From Candidatus Parcubacteria bacterium (GTDB lineage: Bacteria > Patescibacteriota > Patescibacteriia > PEXW01), in assembly GCA_003597955.1 (NCBI GenBank), contig QZJU01000005.1:1-47100 (forward strand): a DNA stretch of 47,100 bases. The letters are read 5' to 3'. The translations under genes and the position numbers were made by a program. The notes under the pieces were generated by a model. It had not been told where the DNA came from, made no database searches, and saw nothing but the letters and a program-made list of their open reading frames with translations. Positions 41,476 to 47,100 of this stretch are shown here, piece by piece; positions within the stretch are counted from its first letter, which is position 1, and every line of letters begins with the position of its first letter.

Positions 41476-42273
41476 TTATGCGGAACGGTTTCTAAAAATA
41501 TAAGACGCCGTCGGAATCGCAAAAACGATAAATCCAGTGCACCAGATAATTGCCAGCCAGGCGTGGTTGCCAACTGGCAGACCGAGCATCAAAGCGCGTA
41601 TTGCTTCAATAACATGAGTGATGGGTTGGTTTTCTGCAAATACCCGCAAACCATGAGGCATACTAGCAGTCGGGACAAACGCCGCGCTTGCAAAAGTGAG
41701 CGGAAAAACGATGAGAAAACTCATCCATTGCACTGCTTCAACGCTTTTTGCCAAGAGTCCCATGATGGCTGACAACCAAGAAAAAGCAAATGTGAATAAC
41801 AAGACAACGCCGACAATAATTAGCCATTCAATAAGTGAAGCCTGTGGTCGGAATCCCATAAGCAAGGCAACTCCAATCATGATTGCCGCAGAAACAACAT
41901 TGCGTGCTAAGTCAGCAGTCACATGGCCAGTCATCACCGCAGAGCTTACCATCGGAAGAGACTTAAAGCGGTCAATGATACCGCGTTTGATGTCTGTTGC
42001 GACGCTCAATGACGTGGTGGTTGCGCCAAACGCAGCCATTTGGATTAAAATGCCGGGCACAAGATAGTTGATGTACTTAATCCCACTGGTTTCAATGGCT
42101 CCGCCAAACACATAACCAAACAACAACATGAACATAACCGGCTGAATCGTCAGTCCCAAGAGTTGGTCAGGATTTTTAATGATGTGCTTTAAGCTGCGGA
42201 CTATGAGAATGCTGGTATCAGCTAAAGCGAGATACAATCCAGAATGTTTTTCTGTATGAAGTTCCTGCTGCAT
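41476..42273 (-). CDS. ABC-2 type exporter permease
   Basis: 265 residues with six membrane segments and the ABC-2 membrane layout of DrrB-like exporters: LLGLTIQPVMFMLLFGYVFGGAI near residue 40, INYLVPGILIQMAAFGATTTSLSVATDIKRGIIDRFKSLPM (the conserved cytoplasmic loop), and FVPTASMPHGLRVFAENQPITHVIEAIRAL near the C-terminus. It starts 4 bases after the ATPase gene stop, so the two form a classic ATPase-permease pair that should export a lipid, glycolipid or small hydrophobic compound. The substrate is unknown. It is tempting but unproven that it exports the product of the radical SAM locus, which is only about 1 kb away. Confidence 0.88.
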   Translation of the reverse strand: MQQELHTEKHSGLYLALADTSILIVRSLKHIIKNPDQLLGLTIQPVMFMLLFGYVFGGAIETSGIKYINYLVPGILIQMAAFGATTTSLSVATDIKRGIIDRFKSLPMVSSAVMTGHVTADLARNVVSAAIMIGVALLMGFRPQASLIEWLIIVGVVLLFTFAFSWLSAIMGLLAKSVEAVQWMSFLIVFPLTFASAAFVPTASMPHGLRVFAENQPITHVIEAIRALMLGLPVGNHAWLAIIWCTGFIVFAIPTASYIFRNRSA

Positions 42274-42277
42274 AGGA

Positions 42278-43249
42278 TTATTTCTTTTTTTCTACTTTTT
42301 CTTCTTCTTTTGCGACCTTGTGGCCGGTAAAATGCATAAACACATCATCAAGCGTCGGCTTATGAACAGACATGGCATCAATTTCTATTTTGGCAGCGCT
42401 TAATTTGTCTAGTACATTTTTTATTTCATTGACGCTCCCACCGGTGGGAACGCTGACGCTTCGCTCTTCTGTATTTTTTTGCAAACCATCCCGTTGCATA
42501 ATCTGAATCGCTTGTTCGAAATTACTGTTTTGTTCAATCACCATTTCAATTCGTTCCGTTCCAACTCGCCCCTTGAGTTCGCTTGAAGTGCCCTCGGCAA
42601 GAATTTTACCCTGATCGAGAACGGCAATCCGATCGGCAAGCTTGTCAGCTTCATCCAAATATTGTGTGGTAAGCAATATCGTAACGTCTTGTTGTGTGAG
42701 CTTGGTAATGATGTCCCACATGAGCATGCGGCTTCGAGGGTCAAGTCCAGTCGTTGGTTCATCAAGAAAAATAATCGGTGGAGTTGCTATGAGACTTAAG
42801 GCAAGATCAAGCCTGCGGCGCATACCCCCAGAATACGTTTTCACAGGCCGGTTTGCCGCTTCGGTTAGATCAAATTGTTCAAGTAATTCTTGCGCCCGCT
42901 TTTTTATGGCGGCCTTTGGTACATGATACAAACGGCCCATCATCTCTAAATTTTCTCTGCCGTTTAAAAATTCATCCACCGCTGCGTATTGTCCAGTTAA
43001 TCCAATGAGGCTACGGACTTTTTTGGGTTCGTGCGTGACGCTAAAGCCACCAACCATTGCTTCGCCGCCGTCAGGTTTTAAAAGAGTGCTTAAAATGCGA
43101 ATAGTCGTGGTTTTACCGGCACCGTTCGGGCCAAGCAAGGCTAAAATCTCAGCCCTTTTTACAGTCAGATCAATTCCTTTGAGAACTTCCAACTTTTTAA
43201 AAGATTTTTTTAGATTATGGATACTAATTGCGTCAATACTCTCCGGCAT
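42278..43249 (-). CDS. ABC transporter ATP-binding protein (DrrA-like)
   Basis: 323 residues. Walker A GPNGAGKTTTIRIL, the signature YSGGMRRRLDLALSL, Walker B IIFLDEPTTGLDPRSR and the H-loop region TTQYLDEADKLADRIAVLDQG are all present, followed by a DrrA-type C-terminal domain (about 225-315) and a Lys/Glu tail. It powers the downstream permease at the membrane. A promoter with TATAAT lies about 65 bases upstream. Confidence 0.93.
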   Translation of the reverse strand: MPESIDAISIHNLKKSFKKLEVLKGIDLTVKRAEILALLGPNGAGKTTTIRILSTLLKPDGGEAMVGGFSVTHEPKKVRSLIGLTGQYAAVDEFLNGRENLEMMGRLYHVPKAAIKKRAQELLEQFDLTEAANRPVKTYSGGMRRRLDLALSLIATPPIIFLDEPTTGLDPRSRMLMWDIITKLTQQDVTILLTTQYLDEADKLADRIAVLDQGKILAEGTSSELKGRVGTERIEMVIEQNSNFEQAIQIMQRDGLQKNTEERSVSVPTGGSVNEIKNVLDKLSAAKIEIDAMSVHKPTLDDVFMHFTGHKVAKEEEKVEKKK

Positions 43250-43313
43250 AGGTTAATATGGAGGTAAATATAAGAACATGCTTAACTATTACTACTTTGG
43301 TGTAGGTTTGGAT

Positions 43314-43341
43314 ATTATACGGTTTTTTTGGGGCCTGGCAA
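43314..43341 (-). promoter_or_regulatory. Promoter of the ABC exporter operon
   Basis: On the minus strand TTGCCA (43341-43336), a 16-base spacer and a perfect TATAAT (43319-43314). Predicted leader is about 60 bases before the ATPase ATG. Confidence 0.65.
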
Positions 43342-43460
43342 GACTAACTGGATTACTGAGGTTTAAAAGCATTTCCGCCCAGGCGCCCCAATGTTCTTTG
43401 GCGCCAAGGCTTTAGCCGTGGGGACTCCACTTAAAAGTTATTAATTTTTTTGACAGAAAT

Positions 43461-43491
43461 AAAGACGCTTTCTGTAAAAAAAAGCGTCTTT
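43461..43491 (-). terminator. Terminator after the secreted unknown protein
   Basis: AAAGACGCTTT and AAAGCGTCTTT form a perfect 11-bp stem with a 9-base loop, 11 bases past the stop codon. Read on the minus strand it is followed by the T-rich ATTTC. Confidence 0.75.
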
Positions 43492-43502
43492 TGGCAATGT
43501 GC

Positions 43503-44000
43503 TTACCAGTAAAACTCTTCTAAGTAGCCTTTGTCTTTTTCCCAGGCCACATGACTGAATTTCCAATCCAGAATCTGGGCGCCGTTCTGGTCGCCATTAT
43601 TTTGCAAGTCAGGCGTTGACCACCAGAAAGGGCCGCTTTGGCCAATTTCATAAATTACTATCCGTTTAAGTCCCAAGGTTTGCTGGTTGTTATGGGGATT
43701 TATTCCCGGGTAATTATGCAGCTTGACTGAAGCAAATATTAAAGGTGCGGTTTCGCCGGCTGAAACTATGTGCCGGGCGGCACTGCCGTCTACAAACTCC
43801 AGCTCAACCAGCCGCAAGTATTTGGCGGGCTGTTCCAAGATGGAAACTTGATCAGCCGCTTCAGTTTCAGATGCCTTTCCCATTGAGGCGCCTTGGGACT
43901 TGAGCGTGGATTCGCGATAACAGTTGAGCGAAAGCATTATGAGAATGAATACGGACATCAGCGCGCAACCACCCCAATTTTTGTTTGTTGATTTAAACAC
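43503..44000 (-). CDS. Secreted or lipid-anchored protein of unknown function
   Basis: The track begins at a TTG (44045), but that lies inside the -10 region. I choose GTG 44000, because GGAGG stands 6 bases upstream; this gives 165 residues. The N-terminus GGCALMSVFILIMLSLNCYRES is a signal peptide; the Cys after LSLN could be a lipobox but is not canonical. The mature part has a hydrophilic linker, then a beta-rich domain (about 55-165) with GSAARHIVSAGETAPLIFASVKLHNYP and ends in LEEFYW. No family recognised. It is divergent from the radical SAM gene, with promoters back to back; a joint role is possible. Confidence 0.6.
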   Translation of the reverse strand: MFKSTNKNWGGCALMSVFILIMLSLNCYRESTLKSQGASMGKASETEAADQVSILEQPAKYLRLVELEFVDGSAARHIVSAGETAPLIFASVKLHNYPGINPHNNQQTLGLKRIVIYEIGQSGPFWWSTPDLQNNGDQNGAQILDWKFSHVAWEKDKGYLEEFYW

Positions 44001-44048
44001 TTTTAACCTCCAGTTTTGGTTTTTGGTTTTAAAAAAATTTATCAAAAA

Positions 44049-44077
44049 AGCTTAGCATGAAAAACTAAGCGTGTCAA
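44049..44077 (-). promoter_or_regulatory. Promoter of the secreted unknown protein
   Basis: On the minus strand a perfect TTGACA (44077-44072), 17-base spacer and TAAGCT (44054-44049). GCTTAG...CTAAGC (44050-44070) makes a hairpin or operator-like dyad inside the promoter. Confidence 0.6.
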
Positions 44078-44084
44078 GGGTAAT

Positions 44085-44113
44085 TTGACCAATATTACAC
44101 CGTAGGCTAGGAT
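44085..44113 (+). promoter_or_regulatory. Possible promoter of the radical SAM operon
   Basis: TTGACC (44085-44090), 17-base spacer and TAGGAT (44108-44113). The leader would be about 45 bases. It lies back to back with the divergent promoter, so shared control is possible. Confidence 0.45.
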
Positions 44114-44163
44114 ATTATGATTGCAAATAAAGATCGTATTTTGAAAAAATCTTTGGAGGTATA

Positions 44164-45429
44164 ATGTTCATCCGAATTCTTGAAAAACGCATTGGTGATG
44201 ATTTGGCGCTAATTAATTACGCCGCTGAAACCGTCTGCATTCTTGACCAGTCAGGCAGGCAGGTTTGGGAGTATTTCAAAAAAGTTGGGTCAATGGAAGC
44301 AGTCCGTACTGGCGTTGAGGTGCCTTATCATTTGCGCGCCGGTTTCGACACTTTCTGTGACGAACTAACCACATTCCTAGATGGGAATATTCGCCGTCCT
44401 GAATCCGGGACTTCCCTACACACATTTTTTATGCAGCTGCGGGCCCCTTTGGTTGTTGGGTTGGAAATAAATACCGATTGCCAAAATAGGTGCCGCCATT
44501 GCTACAACCCGCTTCGCTCGGAGCTCAAATGCACACCACCACCAAGTGAGCTTCCCCTTCAACTTGTCGAGCAACTTGCAGATGATCTGGATAAGTTAGG
44601 CACGCCGTTCGTCATCATCACAGGAGGTGAACCCACGCTCCATTCACAATTCCTGGAGATCTGCCAGACAATCGCTAAACGGAATATCGCCCTGAAGATC
44701 TTCACCAACGGCAAGTTGCTGACAGAAAAGATGGCTATCCAGCTGCGCCAGAGCAATGTTTTTCTGATCGGATTCACGCTCTTCGGGCACGCGCCGGCAT
44801 CCCATGATTACTTGACCCAGATCCCCGGCTCATTCGAGGAAATCACGACAGGAATTCGCCATGCCCAAGCCGCTGGCCTACCGGTCGATGTCACTTTTTT
44901 CCTGATGAAGCATAATTTCCACGAGCGTGAAGAGATGGCCAAGTTCGCTAAGCAGGAATTTGGCCTCAAACCCTCGTTTTCCTTCTCGCTGACACCGCGG
45001 GAGAACAACGACCTCGAGCCGTTCAAGTTTGAGATTTCTGCAGACCAAATGTCCACCTTCTTCAAGGAATACGGGATCACGCATGACAGCCTGCAGTGCG
45101 GCGGCGAGTCGTATATTCCTTGTACGGCAGGGAAAACACTCATCGCCGTCAAAGCTGACGGCCTGGTAACGCCATGCGTTTCTCTTATGTATCCGGCCGG
45201 TGATCTGAACAAGCAGAGCTTTATCGACATCTGGAACAACTCTCCCGAATTGGCAAAATTCCGCCAGGCCGGTATTGCGTTAATTGACGGATGCAACCAG
45301 TGTGAAATGAACTCGTTCTGTCTGCGCTGCTACGTGAACGCATCTATGCTGGGCGGCAATGTATGGGGAAAAGACCCGCATGCCTGCAAAGTATCGACGG
45401 CTTTACAAAAGTCCAAACGGAATGCATAA
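44164..45429 (+). CDS. Radical SAM/SPASM enzyme with PqqD-like N-terminal domain, probable peptide maturase
   Basis: 421 residues. Residues 1-90 look like the PqqD/RiPP-recognition fold (INYAAETVCILDQSGRQVWEYF). The radical SAM core (about 97-300) has the CxxxCxxC cluster site CQNRCRHC (Cys106, 110, 113) and the SAM-binding ITGGEPTLH. The C-terminal SPASM domain has Cys312, 320, 338, 377, 380, 386, 389 and 408, enough for auxiliary Fe-S clusters. Such enzymes install crosslinks on ribosomal peptides (PqqE, MftC, AlbA, triceptide enzymes). GGAGG stands 4 bases before the ATG. A 37-codon peptide gene follows after 45 bases, and a terminator closes the unit. Codon use (many CTG, ATC) and GC look different from nearby genes, hinting at acquisition. 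Role inferred. Confidence 0.88.
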   Translation: MFIRILEKRIGDDLALINYAAETVCILDQSGRQVWEYFKKVGSMEAVRTGVEVPYHLRAGFDTFCDELTTFLDGNIRRPESGTSLHTFFMQLRAPLVVGLEINTDCQNRCRHCYNPLRSELKCTPPPSELPLQLVEQLADDLDKLGTPFVIITGGEPTLHSQFLEICQTIAKRNIALKIFTNGKLLTEKMAIQLRQSNVFLIGFTLFGHAPASHDYLTQIPGSFEEITTGIRHAQAAGLPVDVTFFLMKHNFHEREEMAKFAKQEFGLKPSFSFSLTPRENNDLEPFKFEISADQMSTFFKEYGITHDSLQCGGESYIPCTAGKTLIAVKADGLVTPCVSLMYPAGDLNKQSFIDIWNNSPELAKFRQAGIALIDGCNQCEMNSFCLRCYVNASMLGGNVWGKDPHACKVSTALQKSKRNA

Positions 45430-45453
45430 TGTAATCAAATAAAAATAGCCCAC

Positions 45454-45467
45454 TAAGGAGGTGATCC
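45454..45467 (+). promoter_or_regulatory. Extended Shine-Dalgarno sequence before the small peptide gene
   Basis: TAAGGAGGTGATCC matches the complement of the 3' end of bacterial 16S rRNA over 14 bases. It ends 7 bases before the ATG at 45475. It is by far the strongest ribosome binding site seen in the window. Confidence 0.8.
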
Positions 45468-45474
45468 TAACTTC

Positions 45475-45588
45475 ATGAAACTGACGGATAAACCGACGGT
45501 CAAGGTACTCAGTACCGCATCCAGTTTCTGTCGCGAACCGCGGTATCAGGCTCCGTTCTGGAGAGTATTCTGTAAGATCGATCGCTAG
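45475..45588 (+). CDS. 37-residue peptide, candidate RiPP precursor
   Basis: Too short for the ORF track. The product begins MKLTDKPTVKVLSTASS and continues FCREPRYQAPFWRVFCKIDR. The N-terminal 16 residues would be a leader and the rest the core. The core has three F-x-[R/K] motifs (F18-C-R20, F28-W-R30, F32-C-K34) and two Cys (19 and 33), rich in aromatic residues. Three-residue cyclophane (triceptide) enzymes join an aromatic residue to the residue two places later, so F-x-R/K fits such a substrate, and Cys thioether (sactipeptide or ranthipeptide) chemistry is the alternative. It follows the radical SAM gene by 45 bases, has a 14-base Shine-Dalgarno sequence and ends just before a strong terminator. 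No peptidase or dedicated exporter is adjacent. The gene call rests on context and translation signals. Confidence 0.65.
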   Translation: MKLTDKPTVKVLSTASSFCREPRYQAPFWRVFCKIDR

Positions 45589-45613
45589 ACCATAAAACAC
45601 CTAGCAAAAACAC

Positions 45614-45638
45614 AAGTGGCTCATCTGAGCCACTTTTT
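45614..45638 (+). terminator. Rho-independent terminator of the radical SAM/peptide operon
   Basis: AAGTGGCTCA, loop TC, TGAGCCACTT: a perfect 10-bp stem running into TTTTT. It lies 25 bases past the peptide stop. Confidence 0.92.
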
Positions 45639-45684
45639 ATTTACCCGCTTTTGCCTGAAACCCCAGCCTTCAGACCGAATGGTT

Positions 45685-45999
45685 TCATTGAATTTGCTTC
45701 TTCAGCCAGGCTGAATATTTTTTGTTGGCTTCAACTGTAAGTTTGATAATGCAGGGAGTCGAATAAGGATGAATCTTTTCAACAAGTTTTACAATGTCAC
45801 GGTATTTTTTAGGCACGGTCTTCGCAATGAGTATTACCTCGGTTTCTTCAACAAGTTTGCCTCGCCAATAGTACAAGCTTTTTACTTTAGGATAAATATT
45901 GGCGCAAGCGATTAATTTTTCCTTAAGCAAAAATTTGGCAATCTTTTTGGCGACGCTAGGTGATGGATTGGTTATATAGAGAAATGCGATTTTGGTCAT
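45685..45999 (-). CDS. cutA: CutA1-like divalent ion tolerance protein
   Basis: 104 residues, the usual length of CutA1. Features: the ACANIYP motif, SLYYWRGKLVEETEVILIAKT and the VEKIHPYSTPCII motif near the C-terminus, all diagnostic. CutA forms a very stable trimer with a ferredoxin-like fold; it was linked to copper tolerance, but its molecular role is not settled. It is followed by a tRNA-Arg on the same strand's upstream side and has no partner genes. Confidence 0.93.
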   Translation of the reverse strand: MTKIAFLYITNPSPSVAKKIAKFLLKEKLIACANIYPKVKSLYYWRGKLVEETEVILIAKTVPKKYRDIVKLVEKIHPYSTPCIIKLTVEANKKYSAWLKKQIQ

Positions 46000-46018
46000 G
46001 CTGTGTCGCTTAAATCCC

Positions 46019-46095
46019 TGGTGCGCTCGGCAGGAGTTGAACCTGCGACCTCAAGCTCCGCAAGCTTGCGCTCTATCCAGCTGAGCTACGAGCGC
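46019..46095 (-). tRNA. tRNA-Arg (GCG anticodon)
   Basis: Minus strand, 77 bases including an encoded CCA. Acceptor GCGCTCG pairs with CGAGCGC, discriminator A, D-arm TAGCTCAGCTGGATAGAGC, anticodon arm CAAGC-TTGCGGA-GCTTG and T-arm CAGGTTCAACTCCTG. The loop TTGCGGA places GCG as the anticodon, which reads CGC (and CGU by wobble). Most bacteria use ACG edited to ICG for this box. Confidence 0.93.
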
Positions 46096-46161
46096 GCATA
46101 AATAAGCACTTAATATTTTCGAGTCTTTTTTCTAGATTTAACTTTTTTGTTCTTGTTGCTC

Positions 46162-46191
46162 ACGCCGTAGGCGTAACGGAACTACGAGCGC
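46162..46191 (-). repeat. tRNA-Arg 5'-end copy joined to a palindrome
   Basis: TGCGCGCTCGTAG, including the first 10 bases of the intact tRNA-Arg, is repeated about 96 bases upstream of it (46182-46191 holds the tRNA part) and runs directly into a palindrome ACGCCTACGGCGT. The rest of the tRNA copy is missing. Confidence 0.5.
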
Positions 46192-46247
46192 GCAAAATCT
46201 AGCCTTACTTTAGTATCATAGCTCAAAAATTCTCGCAAGGCTTCAAT

Positions 46248-46751
46248 TTATAATTTGAAAAATCTTCCCAAACGGTCGGTCAAATCTTCGGTTTCCCTTT
46301 CCAAATCTTCCAAAATATATTTTTGCAAAACCGTCCGAACCTTTAGCGGATTTTGATCCATCAAAGGAATCGAGTAGTTTGGCCGAAAGCCGCGTTTGAA
46401 TTCCAAGTACAAAACTTTTATTGTGGGCGGTTCGTAGGCAATCCAAAATTTGTCAAACTCCCGGAAACGATAAAATTTATCATCGATTGTAATTCCATCT
46501 TCCGTGACCAAAAATGACACCCTTTGGGGCTGGATGAATTCTTTAGCCGTCAAAATCACCGCCAGCAAAAGCACGATTATCGCCAACAAAAAATTTTTTT
46601 GCACTATTGAATATATCAATAGAAATAAGCCAATTGCCGGCGCGACAATATACCAAACGGGCCCGCGCCGATGCTTTTCAAAAGACGGAAATTCCCAGTT
46701 TAAAAGCTTTTGGGCTTGAACTGAATCGGATTCATTGGTACGCTGTTCCAT
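46248..46751 (-). CDS. Small membrane protein with two TM helices and a cytoplasmic beta domain
   Basis: 167 residues. Residues 1-30 are hydrophilic (LLNWEFPSFEKHRRGPVWYIVA), then two adjacent helices at about 32-48 and 52-68, then a beta-rich C-terminus starting VSFLVTEDGITIDDKFYRFREFDKFWIAYEPP. It resembles the small PH-like membrane proteins common in CPR genomes, but I cannot assign a function. Ends DRLGRFFKL. It stands alone between tRNA genes. Confidence 0.7.
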   Translation of the reverse strand: MEQRTNESDSVQAQKLLNWEFPSFEKHRRGPVWYIVAPAIGLFLLIYSIVQKNFLLAIIVLLLAVILTAKEFIQPQRVSFLVTEDGITIDDKFYRFREFDKFWIAYEPPTIKVLYLEFKRGFRPNYSIPLMDQNPLKVRTVLQKYILEDLERETEDLTDRLGRFFKL

Positions 46752-46915
46752 ACTGGGTTAATTATAGCACTAATTGTTGATTTTTTTGTTAATTTAAATT
46801 TTGGGATTGTCTAAGGTTATATCCCTACCTGAGCAATATTTCATCGCGAGGGACTGGTCAGCAAAGAGAATTATTAAAACAGAGATTGCAAAATTCAATG
46901 TTAGTATGACTTTAA

Positions 46916-47007
46916 GGAGAGTTGGCCGAGCGGCTTAAGGCAGCGGTTTGCTAAACCGCGGGGATCTAAAAAGTCCCGCAGAGGTTCGAATCCTCTACTC
47001 TCCGCCA
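46916..47007 (+). tRNA. tRNA-Ser (GCU anticodon)
   Basis: Plus strand, 92 bases including CCA. Acceptor GGAGAGT pairs with ACTCTCC, discriminator G, anticodon arm GCGGT-TTGCTAA-ACCGC gives GCU, a long variable arm (GGGGATC...AGTCCC) and T-arm AGAGGTTCGAATCCTCT. It reads AGC/AGU. Confidence 0.95.
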
Positions 47008-47100
47008 AGTTTTACATTCAGCGAAATTGAAAGATGTTGCCTCGGCGCAAAGCGCCTCGGCATGGTATTTTTCCGCAATTTTGAAGGCATTTTTGAAATC
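47008..47100. other. Window end, no gene seen
   Basis: The tail holds GCCTCGGCGCAAAGCGCCTCGGC, a small palindrome that may belong to the palindromic repeats seen elsewhere. Confidence 0.4.

Noticed and set aside
44117-44164. 15-codon ORF (MIANKDRILKKSLEV) ending at the radical SAM ATG
   Set aside because: No Shine-Dalgarno sequence and its start overlaps the predicted promoter, so it may not be fully transcribed. It could be a coupling leader but is not supported enough to list as a gene.
45454-45467. Sequence identical to the complement of the 16S rRNA 3' end, possibly a 16S fragment on the minus strand
   Set aside because: Only 14 bases match and the flanks do not resemble 16S rRNA. Its place just before an ATG suits a ribosome binding site.

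Overview
The window reads like a chromosomal segment of a Candidate Phyla Radiation (Patescibacteria) bacterium. The basis is a long, tightly packed co-directional operon of a CPR-style reduced type IV secretion (T4SS-like) apparatus: giant Cys-rich secreted protein, VirB6/TrbL-like protein, PrgI/VirB3-like protein, split VirB4, TrbC/VirB2-like pilins and a lytic transglycosylase. It is surrounded by ordinary housekeeping genes (leuS, tsaC/sua5-type, rsmA, radA, recG). No outer-membrane genes are seen. TGA, TAA and TAG all act as stops, so UGA is not recoded. The lineage call is inference from content; no marker phylogeny could be run. Layout: (1) 1-904 minus, an incomplete MIO-type aromatic amino acid (histidine) ammonia-lyase. 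(2) 1184-4145 plus, a membrane histidine kinase, a polytopic membrane protein and a double-receiver response regulator. (3) 4197-5483 minus, a LysM/M23 cell-wall peptidase. (4) 5829-11849 plus, leuS, a small unknown gene, a Sua5/YrdC protein, an MFS transporter and rsmA. (5) 12068-36384 plus, the T4SS-like/surface operon behind a near-consensus promoter, running into radA (to 37730). (6) 37800-40785 minus, a small Cys-containing protein with a structured leader, then recG. (7) 40835-41344, a strange tRNA-Ser locus in which an intact tRNA lies inside the anticodon loop of a broken tRNA, with GC-rich palindromes. (8) 41476-43249 minus, an ABC-2 exporter. (9) 43503-45638, a divergent pair: a secreted unknown protein, and a radical SAM/SPASM enzyme followed by a 37-codon gene (absent from the ORF track) and a textbook terminator. 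(10) 45685-47007, CutA, tRNA-Arg, a two-TM protein and tRNA-Ser. How the genes work together: the T4SS-like operon supplies an inner-membrane channel (VirB6/VirB3-like), its ATPase (VirB4), pilin-like subunits, a peptidoglycan-opening transglycosylase, a DsbA-like thiol oxidoreductase suited to folding the Cys-rich exported proteins, and several one-TM proteins with Asn-rich tethers. This fits a machine crossing a monoderm-like wall to contact another cell. The best candidate for an undescribed system is the radical SAM locus: the 37-aa peptide has an extraordinary Shine-Dalgarno match and three F-x-[K/R] motifs and looks like a RiPP precursor. A second theme is palindromic repeat DNA inserted into structured genes: in frame in leuS, into tRNA loops, and between operon genes.
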